Shown in pieces: positions 6,873-13,402 of a stretch of 19,603 bases of DNA. Source of the stretch: an uncultured Campylobacter sp. (GTDB taxonomy: Bacteria > Campylobacterota > Campylobacteria > Campylobacterales > Campylobacteraceae); the NCBI RefSeq assembly GCF_937997405.1, contig NZ_CALKTL010000125.1, positions 1-19,603 of the forward strand, read 5' to 3'. Numbering within the stretch: the first letter of the stretch is position 1; the number at the start of each line of letters is the position of its first letter. A model generated the notes under the pieces. It was not told the origin of the DNA. It was given only the letters and a program-made list of their open reading frames with translations, and made no database searches. The position numbers were made by a program, and so were the translations under genes.

Positions 6873-7540
6873 GAATTTCTAAAAAATTACTAGCACTTAT
6901 CATCTTAATAAGCGGCATTATAGGGTTTTTCGTCGTCGTGCCGGTGCATTACGCGCTTGAAAAAACAAGCACCGATAAATTTTGCGACGTCTGCCACGAG
7001 ATGGATCCGATGGTGATCGCCTATCAAGACGACGTCCACTCGGGCAAGGGCAAAACGGGCGTCAAAGCTAAGTGCGTCGACTGCCACCTACCGCACGATA
7101 ATATCGTAAAATACGTCTATCAAAAGGCCAAAAACGGTGTGCTGGAGGGCTACTCGCACTTCTTTGACGAGCCTGAAAAATTTGATTGGAACAAAAGGCG
7201 CGAAAACCGCGAACACTATGTGTTTGACAACGGCTGCACGAGCTGCCACGCCACCGTGATCGACAGCAAAATCACCTCCGAGCAGGCGCAGCGCATGCAC
7301 GCGCACTACAAAAAGCTCCTAGGCACCGAGCGCGAGCTTAAATGCGCGAGCTGTCACGTAAGCGCGGGCCACGGCATCGGGCTTCGCAACTACCTAGAGT
7401 ACTGGCGACCGACGTATAAAATTTACGAAAAGAAGATGATGCAGGAAAAGATCAAAGCAAAGAAGGAATTTTTCGGCGACGAGTACAAACCGAGCGCCGA
7501 AGAGCAGGCCTTTATGGACGCTCAAAGCACGAAAAAATAA
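6869..7540 (+). CDS. NapC/NrfH-family membrane tetrahaem quinol dehydrogenase
   Basis: Inner-membrane cytochrome c of 223 aa. An N-terminal uncleaved transmembrane helix covers about residues 7-25 (LLALIILISGIIGFFVVVP), followed by four haem motifs: CDVCHEM (39-45, the Met-containing first site typical of NrfH/NapC), CVDCH (69-73), CTSCH (123-127) and CASCH (159-163). Known members oxidise menaquinol and hand electrons to periplasmic reductases. The ATG overlaps the preceding stop as ATGA and has a G-rich ribosome binding site, so translation is coupled; the earlier in-frame start inside the tetrahaem gene is rejected because the helix must be near the N terminus. Last gene of the operon. The lysine-rich C terminus (about 184-223) has no motif I recognise. 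Confidence 0.92.
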   Translation: MRISKKLLALIILISGIIGFFVVVPVHYALEKTSTDKFCDVCHEMDPMVIAYQDDVHSGKGKTGVKAKCVDCHLPHDNIVKYVYQKAKNGVLEGYSHFFDEPEKFDWNKRRENREHYVFDNGCTSCHATVIDSKITSEQAQRMHAHYKKLLGTERELKCASCHVSAGHGIGLRNYLEYWRPTYKIYEKKMMQEKIKAKKEFFGDEYKPSAEEQAFMDAQSTKK

Positions 7541-7578
7541 CGTGCTTTGGGTTTATAAGCGTTTCAATTCACGCTCCG

Positions 7579-7627
7579 CCGCGGGTTAAATTTAAAGCTC
7601 AAATTTAGGGCTTAATTTGATCCGCGG
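7579..7627 (+). terminator. Imperfect hairpin upstream of the operon terminator
   Basis: CCGCGGGTTAAATT (7579-7592) pairs with AATTTGATCCGCGG (7614-7627) at 12 of 14 positions. It may be a first terminator or a 3'-end stabiliser ahead of the better structure at 7629. Confidence 0.4.
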
Positions 7628-7628
7628 T

Positions 7629-7668
7629 GAGTTAAATTTAGCGAAGTTAAATTTAACTCGCTTTTATT
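7629..7668 (+). terminator. Intrinsic terminator of the flavoprotein-cytochrome operon
   Basis: A perfect 12-bp stem, GAGTTAAATTTA (7629-7640) with TAAATTTAACTC (7648-7659), has a 7-nt loop and is followed by GCTTTTATT. It lies about 90 bp after the last stop codon. Confidence 0.7.
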
Positions 7669-7776
7669 CGCTTGATCTGACAAGTAAAATTTTATCCTTT
7701 CCCATCTTTTTTCGCTTTCGGATGAGCTTTAAAATTTATCCAAATTTAAAATTTCATCGAAAGAAGCCGTGCAAAA

Positions 7777-7908
7777 ATCATCGCTTTTTTTGATATTAGC
7801 GCCGTATACTAGGGCGCAGTCAATGCCCGCTATATTAAGGACTTAAAGACAAACATCAGTTTGCCGATGTCAGATATACAGTGTGCTTATTCTACGAAAT
7901 GCTGCTGA
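7777..7908 (+). pseudogene. Possible decayed coding remnant
   Basis: One frame reads IIAFFDISAVY, a TAG at 7810-7812, then 31 further codons including NARYIKDLKTNISLPMSD and ending at TGA 7906-7908. The composition looks protein-like, but there is no start or ribosome binding site and I recognise no family. Could be chance. Confidence 0.2.
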
Positions 7909-8132
7909 AATTTTACTAGATTAAATAGCTGCGTTAAATTTAATAGCGAGGCTTTGAAATTTTAAAATTTAGCGGATCGGATCGGCAAATTTAAAATTTC
8001 ATCTCTCTAAGTTTCGCCGAATCTATCATTTAAATTTATCGTCTAAATTTAGCCCTTGCTGCATTAAATTTAAGAGTCCGTGTAAATTTAGAGAGTTTAG
8101 ATTAAAGCATTTAACAAGAAAGGGCTCGCTTG

Positions 8133-8220
8133 ATAATGCAGATGAGAAAGAGTAAATTTTTCGGGTTTAACGCCCTTTTTTGCGTCATATATGAGGCAGA
8201 ATAATACGGATAAGAAAGAG
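8133..8220. repeat. 20-bp degenerate direct repeat, 68 bp apart
   Basis: ATAATGCAGATGAGAAAGAG at 8133-8152 recurs at 8201-8220 with three differences, all A/G. The second copy runs into the left arm of the porin terminator. Confidence 0.55.
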
Positions 8221-8240
8221 CGGAAAATACTCCGCTCTTT
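8215..8240 (-). terminator. Intrinsic terminator of the porin gene
   Basis: AAAGAGCGG (8215-8223) and CCGCTCTTT (8232-8240) form a perfect 9-bp stem with an 8-nt loop. On the minus strand it starts 7 nt after the porin stop and continues into TTTCTTATC. The symmetric A/T flanks could let it work for rightward transcripts as well. Confidence 0.75.
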
Positions 8241-8246
8241 AAAGCT

Positions 8247-9638
8247 TTAGTTGGCGCTTAGATCAAATTTATACGAAGCTTGCAACCATATCTCGTTCTC
8301 GTCAAACTTTCTATTTACGCCGCTAGCGTAGTGGTCGCTTCTCTCAAGCGCAGTGTAGGTTACGCCCAAGCTTAGCCCCTTAACGGCCTTAGGAGCGTAG
8401 TTTGCCGTTACCGCCCAGCCCTCTACGTCCATGCTGGTGCCGACCTTTTGGCCCGCAGCCCCGCTAGCATTGATATTATTCGTGCCGCTTACTCTGTCTT
8501 GATCGCCTTTTACGTAGTGCAGCGCGGTTTTGAAGCCGTTCAAGCCAATAGCGCCGAAGTCGTAATCAAGCACGATCTTGTGCGTATCCATACCCGCATA
8601 TCCTGTGAAGACGAACGGACCTCTAATAGGTAGAGCGGTGTATGATCCAGGGCCGTTGCCGACACCCAAAATAACGGCACCATCATCGCTAACGGTCGTA
8701 TAGGCATACGATAGGCCGAATCCGAAAAACTCGCTAACCGATACTCTTGCGCCGAACATATCGCCGTCAAGCCTTCTTGGCTCCAGCCCTCCGTCCACGC
8801 GCGAGCCTTTGTAATTAAGATCAAATCCCAGCTTTAAAATCTCGCCTACGGGCACTTTTACATTTGCCTCGGCAAGATATAAGCTAACGTCGCCGTCCTT
8901 TAACGCGTTAGCGGGTTTTACGTCCGTTACCGCTGCGTAAGCGCCGGTTAAAGTAGTATAAGGCAAGGATTTATTTTGAACATATGCAGAGAAGATATTT
9001 TCAAATTTTACGGCGACTGGACCGGTCATATTACCCAGAATCACCCTATCTTTAAACAAAGGAGCCTTTCCTTCGCCAGCCGGAGCGCCCATGGCGGTTT
9101 TACTCCTTCCTTGGAATTTATAAAACCATCCGCCCCACAATGTAGTATCGGGGATATCTTTATTGGATATCGCCACGCCCTCGAAAGCCTCTTTAAACGC
9201 CCTCGTATAGTTGCCAGCAACGAGCGGAGTCACGACATATTGTCTACCCGCCTTTATATCGGTATTTCCTATGCCGTATCCTAGGTATAATTCCGATAAT
9301 ACCGCACCTTTAGTATACCACTCCTTATCGTAGGCGATCTTATTGCTTGAGCCTACGTGATACGGCATCAACCAGCCCTGTCCGGTAAGCCCTATTCTAA
9401 AGCCGTAAAGAGGATCAGTAACGTATCCGAGCTCAAGACCCACGCCGAATGCCTCATAGTCGTTATCGCCCGTAGCGGCTTCGCCTCTATTGTCTACGGT
9501 TTTATTGGCATAAGTTGTCTTTACCGTTACGCCAAGCTTACCGTTAGTAATCGCATCGGCTACGCTCTCCGCCGCGCTTAGAGAGGATACAGCGAATGCG
9601 CAAACTGCCGCAGCTAAACTTAGTTTGATGAGTTTCAT
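8247..9638 (-). CDS. Outer-membrane porin, Campylobacter Opr family
   Basis: Predicted beta-barrel porin of 463 aa. The signal peptide MKLIKLSLAAAVCAFAVSSLSA (start shown in part: MKLIKLSLAAAV) ends near residue 22, before AESVADAITNGK, a common N terminus in Campylobacter Opr-type porins. The mature part is rich in Gly and aromatic residues in alternating strand patterns (for example VGLELGYVTDPLYGFRIGL around 67-85, SLGVTYTALER near the end) and closes with WLQASYKFDLSAN. It has only one cysteine, inside the signal peptide. AAGGAG lies before the ATG. Its substrate is unknown. It is convergent with the respiratory operon and has its own promoter and terminator, so it is a single-gene unit. 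It is related to, but clearly not identical with, the major porin PorA/MOMP, judging by the different N terminus. Confidence 0.85.
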   Translation of the reverse strand: MKLIKLSLAAAVCAFAVSSLSAAESVADAITNGKLGVTVKTTYANKTVDNRGEAATGDNDYEAFGVGLELGYVTDPLYGFRIGLTGQGWLMPYHVGSSNKIAYDKEWYTKGAVLSELYLGYGIGNTDIKAGRQYVVTPLVAGNYTRAFKEAFEGVAISNKDIPDTTLWGGWFYKFQGRSKTAMGAPAGEGKAPLFKDRVILGNMTGPVAVKFENIFSAYVQNKSLPYTTLTGAYAAVTDVKPANALKDGDVSLYLAEANVKVPVGEILKLGFDLNYKGSRVDGGLEPRRLDGDMFGARVSVSEFFGFGLSYAYTTVSDDGAVILGVGNGPGSYTALPIRGPFVFTGYAGMDTHKIVLDYDFGAIGLNGFKTALHYVKGDQDRVSGTNNINASGAAGQKVGTSMDVEGWAVTANYAPKAVKGLSLGVTYTALERSDHYASGVNRKFDENEIWLQASYKFDLSAN

Positions 9639-9643
9639 TCGAA

Positions 9644-9688
9644 ATCTCCTTTCATAAAGATTTACAAATATTTATAAAATGAATTATA
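9644..9688 (-). promoter_or_regulatory. Porin promoter -10 and ribosome binding site
   Basis: On the minus strand TATAAT occupies 9688-9683 and AAGGAGATTT occupies 9653-9644, followed by the ATG at 9638. The resulting leader is about 40 nt and A/T-rich. No clear -35 is seen. Confidence 0.6.
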
Positions 9689-9938
9689 TCAAACAATCTC
9701 GCTGTTTGCGATAAAAAAGGGGGAAATTTAAAATAAAATTACGCAACTTTGTAAAGATTAAATTAATGAATAGTGAAATTTATCGCCCGATTTATGATTT
9801 TATGCTTTGGCGAATATTTTCGGCTTGCGCCCCGACCTCAACTAGCGGATAAAAGCGATCGAAACCTCAAAATTTTCAAAACGCCAAACCGAGCCGCCGA
9901 ATAAAATTTTTACCGAAATCAAAGGGTGAAATTCCGCC

Positions 9939-9964
9939 GCTTTTAAATTTTAAAATTTAAAAGC
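9939..9964. terminator. 26-bp perfect palindrome, probable htpG 3' structure
   Basis: The half-site GCTTTTAAATTTT is followed directly by its reverse complement with no spacer; outer CCG/CGG bases can extend the stem past a bulge. It lies about 120 bp downstream of the htpG stop on the minus strand, so it may end that transcript, but there is no U-tract beyond it. Confidence 0.4.
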
Positions 9965-10012
9965 GCGGTGAAGCTTGCGAGCTGAAATTTCTTTTTAAAT
10001 TTAAAAGCGCGG
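9953..10012. repeat. 16-bp direct repeat, 44 bp apart
   Basis: AAATTTAAAAGCGCGG occurs exactly at 9953-9968 and 9997-10012. The first copy is the right arm of the adjacent palindrome plus its GC flank. Confidence 0.75.
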
Positions 10013-10085
10013 CTCCATAGATTTATACAGCCTATGCAGCCGCGCGGAATTTTGCTAGCCGATCGAAGCTCTAAATTTAGATAAT

Positions 10086-11927
10086 CTACAGAGCCTTTAC
10101 GATCAGCTCGTTTACGTTTTTGATAAACTCGCTCGGATTTTCCAGCTCCTGCCCCTCGCTAAGGCGCGCCAGATCGTAGATTATCTCGGCTACTTGCGGC
10201 AGCATCAGCTTATCGGCCTGCAGCTTTTTGATGATCTCGTGATCTGCATTGATCTCCAAAATCGGCTTTATTGGCGGCAGATTGCGGTTTCCCATCTGTT
10301 TAAGCAGCTGCTGCGTCGCAAAATCGGGATCGTTCTCGTCAAAAACAAGACAGGAAAGCGAGCCGCTTAGACGCGATGAAATTTTAACGTCCTTGACGCG
10401 TTCGCCTAAAATTTCTTTGATCTTTGCGGCGATCTCTTTGGCTTGCGGCGTCGCGGCGTCGTCGCTTGTGGCCTCCTGTTTGATCGAAGTCGCGTTTTTA
10501 ACCGGCGTCTTATCAAACTCAAAAACGCCAGGCATCACGATCGTATCGATCTCATCGTCGCAGAGCAGCACCTCCGTGCCCTCGGCGTTAAATTTCTCGA
10601 TCAGAGGCGAGCTTTTAAGCATCGCGGCGCTGTTTCCCGCGATATAATAGATCTCTTTTTGATCCTCTTTCATTTTTTCCTTATACTCGCTAAACGTGAT
10701 GAGGCCGTCTCGCAGGTTCGATTTGAAAAGACAAAGCTTTAAAATTTCCTCTTTGTTTGCGCCGAAGCCGTAAAGCCCCTCTTTCAAAACCTTGCCGAAT
10801 AATTCGTAAAATTTTATGTATTTTTCGCGATCGTTCTGCAAAAGCTTCTGCAGTTCGGATAGAATTTTTTTCACGCTCTGTTCGCGGACGTAAGCTAGAA
10901 TTCGATTTTCTTGTAAAATTTCGCGGCTTACGTTTAGCGGCAGATCCTCGACGTCCATTATGCCGCGCACGAAGCGTAGGTAGCTAGGCAGCAGCTCTTT
11001 GGCGTCGTCGGTGATGAAAACGCGCTTGACGTAGAGCTTCACGCCGCTTTGATAATCGACGCGGTATAGATCGAAGGGCTCGCTGCTCGGCACGTAAAAA
11101 AGCGTCGTGTATTCGTGCGTGCCCTCGGCCTTGGTGTGGATATAAAACAGCGGATCGCCGCTATCGTGGCTGATCTGCTTGTAAAATTCATTGTAATCGC
11201 TCGGCTTTAGGCTGCTTTTTGGCAGCTGCCAAAGCGCACTAGCGCGGTTGATCTGGACGTTTTTAACTTCGCTATGCCCCTGCTCGCCCTCTTTTTGCGC
11301 AGGCACGTATTCTTCCTTATCCATAAAGATCGGATAAGGGATGTGGTTTGAGTATTTTTTGATGATGCCTTCGAGCCTGTAGCCGTCCAGAAACTCCTCA
11401 TCTTTCATGTGCAGAATTATCGTCGTGCCGAAGCTCTCTTTTTGCGCCTTTTCGATCGCGTAGTTGCTCGCGTCGCTGCTCCATTTATAGCCGTCTTGCG
11501 AGAGCGGCTTGCGGCTGATAACATCGATACGATCTGCAACCATAAACGCCGAATAAAACCCGACGCCGAACTGCCCGATGAGGTTGCTGTCCTTCGCCGC
11601 ATCGCCGCTAAGGCTCGCCATAAAGCCCTTCGTGCCGCTGCGCGCGATAGTGCCTAGATTGCTCTCGAGCTCGGCCTCGTCCATACCGATGCCGTTGTCG
11701 CCAATGCTTAGCGTTTTGGCCTCTTTGTCGATCTTTATATCGATGCGCGGCACATACGAAAGCGCCTTGTAATCGTCATTCGTAAGGCTTAGATAGTTTA
11801 ATTTATCCAGCGCGTCGCTTGCGTTTGAGATAAGCTCGCGCAGGAAAATCTCCTTGTTTGAATAAAGCGAATGGATCATCAAATTTAGCAGATCATTCAC
11901 TTCGGTCTTAAATTTTTTCTTTGCCAT
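10086..11927 (-). CDS. htpG: Hsp90-family molecular chaperone HtpG
   Basis: Cytosolic ATP-dependent chaperone, 613 aa, full length. The N-terminal GHKL ATPase domain shows LYSNKEIFLRELISNASDAL (21-40) with catalytic Glu31 and Mg-binding Asn35, IGDNGIGM (75-82) with nucleotide-contacting Asp77, GTIARSGTKGF (92-102) and the lid/phosphate motif GQFGVGF (118-124). The middle domain has VEDLPLNVSRE (326-336), with Arg335 the likely ATP-contacting residue. The C-terminal dimerisation domain follows, ending with LARLSEGQELENPSEFIKNVNEL. AAGGA lies 7 nt before the ATG. The gene is transcribed alone from a strong sigma70 promoter overlapped by a CIRCE-like element, consistent with heat-shock control. 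Confidence 0.98.
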   Translation of the reverse strand: MAKKKFKTEVNDLLNLMIHSLYSNKEIFLRELISNASDALDKLNYLSLTNDDYKALSYVPRIDIKIDKEAKTLSIGDNGIGMDEAELESNLGTIARSGTKGFMASLSGDAAKDSNLIGQFGVGFYSAFMVADRIDVISRKPLSQDGYKWSSDASNYAIEKAQKESFGTTIILHMKDEEFLDGYRLEGIIKKYSNHIPYPIFMDKEEYVPAQKEGEQGHSEVKNVQINRASALWQLPKSSLKPSDYNEFYKQISHDSGDPLFYIHTKAEGTHEYTTLFYVPSSEPFDLYRVDYQSGVKLYVKRVFITDDAKELLPSYLRFVRGIMDVEDLPLNVSREILQENRILAYVREQSVKKILSELQKLLQNDREKYIKFYELFGKVLKEGLYGFGANKEEILKLCLFKSNLRDGLITFSEYKEKMKEDQKEIYYIAGNSAAMLKSSPLIEKFNAEGTEVLLCDDEIDTIVMPGVFEFDKTPVKNATSIKQEATSDDAATPQAKEIAAKIKEILGERVKDVKISSRLSGSLSCLVFDENDPDFATQQLLKQMGNRNLPPIKPILEINADHEIIKKLQADKLMLPQVAEIIYDLARLSEGQELENPSEFIKNVNELIVKAL

Positions 11928-11949
11928 TATGCGGTCCTTTTTGAAAATT

Positions 11950-11976
11950 TTGGCAGATTATATCATGGAGTGCTAA
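11950..11976 (-). promoter_or_regulatory. Half-degenerate CIRCE (HrcA operator) at htpG
   Basis: On the minus strand the left arm TTAGCACTC (11976-11968) matches the CIRCE consensus perfectly, then exactly 9 nt, then ATCTGCCAA (11958-11950), which matches the right arm GAGTGCTAA at 5 of 9 positions. It overlaps the -10. HrcA binding is inferred. Confidence 0.6.
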
Positions 11977-11985
11977 TCTTGTCAA
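11957..11985 (-). promoter_or_regulatory. Consensus sigma70 promoter of htpG
   Basis: On the minus strand TTGACA (11985-11980), a 17-bp spacer and TATAAT (11962-11957) give a perfect sigma70 consensus, unusual for Campylobacter. The -35 lies inside an 11-bp dyad, TCTTG-A-CAAGA. The start near 11950 gives a leader of about 23 nt. Confidence 0.85.
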
Positions 11986-11998
11986 GAGTAGAATAAAT

Positions 11999-12025
11999 AA
12001 ACTTGATATGAATCATATCAAGTTT
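11999..12025. promoter_or_regulatory. 27-bp perfect palindrome, probable operator
   Basis: The 13-bp half-site AAACTTGATATGA is mirrored around a single central A at 12012. No gene ends here (both neighbours read outward), so a terminator is unlikely. The centre is about 62 bp upstream of the predicted htpG transcript start, a common activator position. I cannot assign a regulator. Confidence 0.65.
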
Positions 12026-12150
12026 TGGAAATTTACGCGCGCCCGAAGTATATGAAATTTAAACCCGGCTATGGATTATACAGCAAAAACCGATCCGAAT
12101 TTGACGGCGCATCTACGCTAAATTTGCGAATTCTTTTTAGTCGTAGTTTT

Positions 12151-12179
12151 TTGAAAATTTCAAAATAAGATGATATAAT
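12151..12179 (+). promoter_or_regulatory. Sigma70 promoter of the Sel1-repeat gene
   Basis: TTGAAA (12151-12156), a 17-bp spacer and TATAAT (12174-12179). The leader to the TTG start is about 75 nt. The 15-mer around the -10 (12170-12184) is identical to that around the htpG -10. Confidence 0.75.
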
Positions 12180-12261
12180 CTGCCTCGATTCCGATGCGAT
12201 TTTTATGATAAAAACGGGCGTTTGACTAAAACAAAAATTTATCGAGCAAAAAGGATTTCAT

Positions 12262-13173
12262 TTGAATAACGAAGAAATCATACAACGCATAAATGAGCTG
12301 AGAGAAAAGCGGAGCAAAAATTTAAAAAGCTCAAACGAAAATGTCTGCGAGACGGATGCCAATACAGATATGGATACGGACGCTGCCACAAATTTGGCCG
12401 AAAAATCAGGCGAAAATTCGGCCGCAAATTTAAGCCAAAAACCGAGCACCAAGCCCTCCGCCGCCACTTTAAGGGGTGGGCAATCGTTCAAAGACGCAGA
12501 TCTCCGCACTCCACGCAATAATCGCTCTATGCCGAAAATACTCCTTCTCGTCGTCGTATGTATAGTCGCGGTTTTTATAGCGATAAAAGCGCCTTCTCGC
12601 ACAGAAATTTTGAGCGAAACCCGAATTCCTATCAATCAAGCAAACGAAGACGCGAATAAAAATCCTAAAGAAATTTCTATTCGCACCAAAGACGGCACTT
12701 TAAAAATGAAAAATCCTGTAAGATTTCGCGAAGATTGCGACGGCGGAGACGGCGATGCCTGCGCCGTGCTTTCGAGCCTTCTGCTACTAAATGGTGAAAT
12801 TTCGCAAGAAGGCGCCAAAGATCTGCTTAAAAAAGGCTGCTACGAGCTTAACGGCGGCGAAAGCTGCACGAGACTCGCAGGCTACGAGGATAGAGATTCA
12901 CAAGAGGGCAGAAAACTGTATAAAAAAGCATGCAAGCTCGGCAATGGCGAGGGCTGCTTCATGTTCGGTTACGTCGCGTATTTTGACGACAATGACAAGG
13001 AGGCGGGCGCGCAATACTTTGAGCGATCGTGTGAGTTGCGATTTGCGGAGGCATGCTATTTTCTAGTAGGAATTTATTCAAATGATCCGGCAAAATCGCA
13101 AAGATATCAGGCTCTGTTTGAAAAATATCAACAAGAAAACGACGATGCGATAATCAGCTTTAGACGCAGATAA
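12262..13173 (+). CDS. Membrane-anchored Sel1-like (Hcp-type) cysteine-pair repeat protein
   Basis: 303 aa with three parts. A charged, low-complexity N-terminal segment (1-88, rich in Asn, Asp, Lys, Ser) should be cytoplasmic. One transmembrane helix covers about 91-109 (PKILLLVVVCIVAVFIAIKA), preceded by basic residues that favour a periplasmic C terminus. Four Sel1-like/TPR-type repeats follow, each with a cysteine pair at 159/167, 193/202, 224/232 and 257/265. Cysteines 8-9 residues apart joining the two helices of each repeat are the hallmark of Helicobacter cysteine-rich proteins (Hcp), which are secreted or periplasmic solenoids. The start is TTG at 12262 with AAAAAGGA 7 nt upstream; no better ATG fits. 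Its role is unknown; a protein-protein interaction scaffold is the usual guess. It is divergent from htpG. Confidence 0.8.
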   Translation: MNNEEIIQRINELREKRSKNLKSSNENVCETDANTDMDTDAATNLAEKSGENSAANLSQKPSTKPSAATLRGGQSFKDADLRTPRNNRSMPKILLLVVVCIVAVFIAIKAPSRTEILSETRIPINQANEDANKNPKEISIRTKDGTLKMKNPVRFREDCDGGDGDACAVLSSLLLLNGEISQEGAKDLLKKGCYELNGGESCTRLAGYEDRDSQEGRKLYKKACKLGNGEGCFMFGYVAYFDDNDKEAGAQYFERSCELRFAEACYFLVGIYSNDPAKSQRYQALFEKYQQENDDAIISFRRR

Positions 13174-13216
13174 TTTTACGGCTCAATGCACTTTTGCGCA
13201 TTGCGTTTGCGAGTTT

Positions 13217-13381
13217 AAATTTGCGCAAATCAAAAGATGTCCTTTGCTCAGCAAGCATACAAATTTTAAATTTTTGCTCAAACCCAAGCGCCGCGTCAAA
13301 TTTACACAAACGCAAAAAGTAAAATTCAATCGGTTTATAAACTTAAAACCTCGCGCAGAGGTCGTCTCAAATTTACGCAAA
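13217..13381. repeat. Three copies of a 13-bp AAATTTACGCAAA-like word
   Basis: Copies at 13217-13229 (AAATTTGCGCAAA), 13298-13310 (AAATTTACACAAA) and 13369-13381 (AAATTTACGCAAA) lie in the gap between convergent genes; the differences are A/G. A weak hairpin (CAATGC/GCATTG, 13184-13203) just after the Sel1-repeat gene could be its terminator. Confidence 0.45.
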
Positions 13382-13402
13382 CTCATGCTATCCGGCGCGC
13401 TT

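Larger units (their letters stand above)
7541..8246. other. 0.7 kb gap between convergent operon and porin gene
   Basis: It contains the operon's terminator structures at the left and the porin terminator at the right. Between them is AAATTT-rich sequence with one protein-like but stop-interrupted frame (7777-7908) and one degenerate repeat pair (8133-8220). No intact gene is visible. Confidence 0.65.
9639..10085. other. Gap between porin and htpG
   Basis: Besides the porin promoter it holds a 28-codon open frame (9766-9852, MNSEIYRPIYDFMLWRIF...) without a good ribosome binding site, a 26-bp perfect palindrome (9939-9964) and a 16-bp direct repeat. Nothing else is recognisable. Confidence 0.6.
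11928..12261. other. Divergent regulatory region between htpG and the Sel1-repeat gene
   Basis: This 334-bp gap carries two outward-facing sigma70 promoters, a CIRCE-like element and a 27-bp palindrome (each listed). 12026-12140 shows AAATTT-rich sequence with no further clear signal. Confidence 0.8.

Noticed and set aside
11999..12025. Fur, FNR or terminator interpretation of the palindrome
   Set aside because: FNR needs a 4-bp spacer, Fur-type TGATAAT dyads do not match, and no gene ends nearby; left as an unassigned operator.
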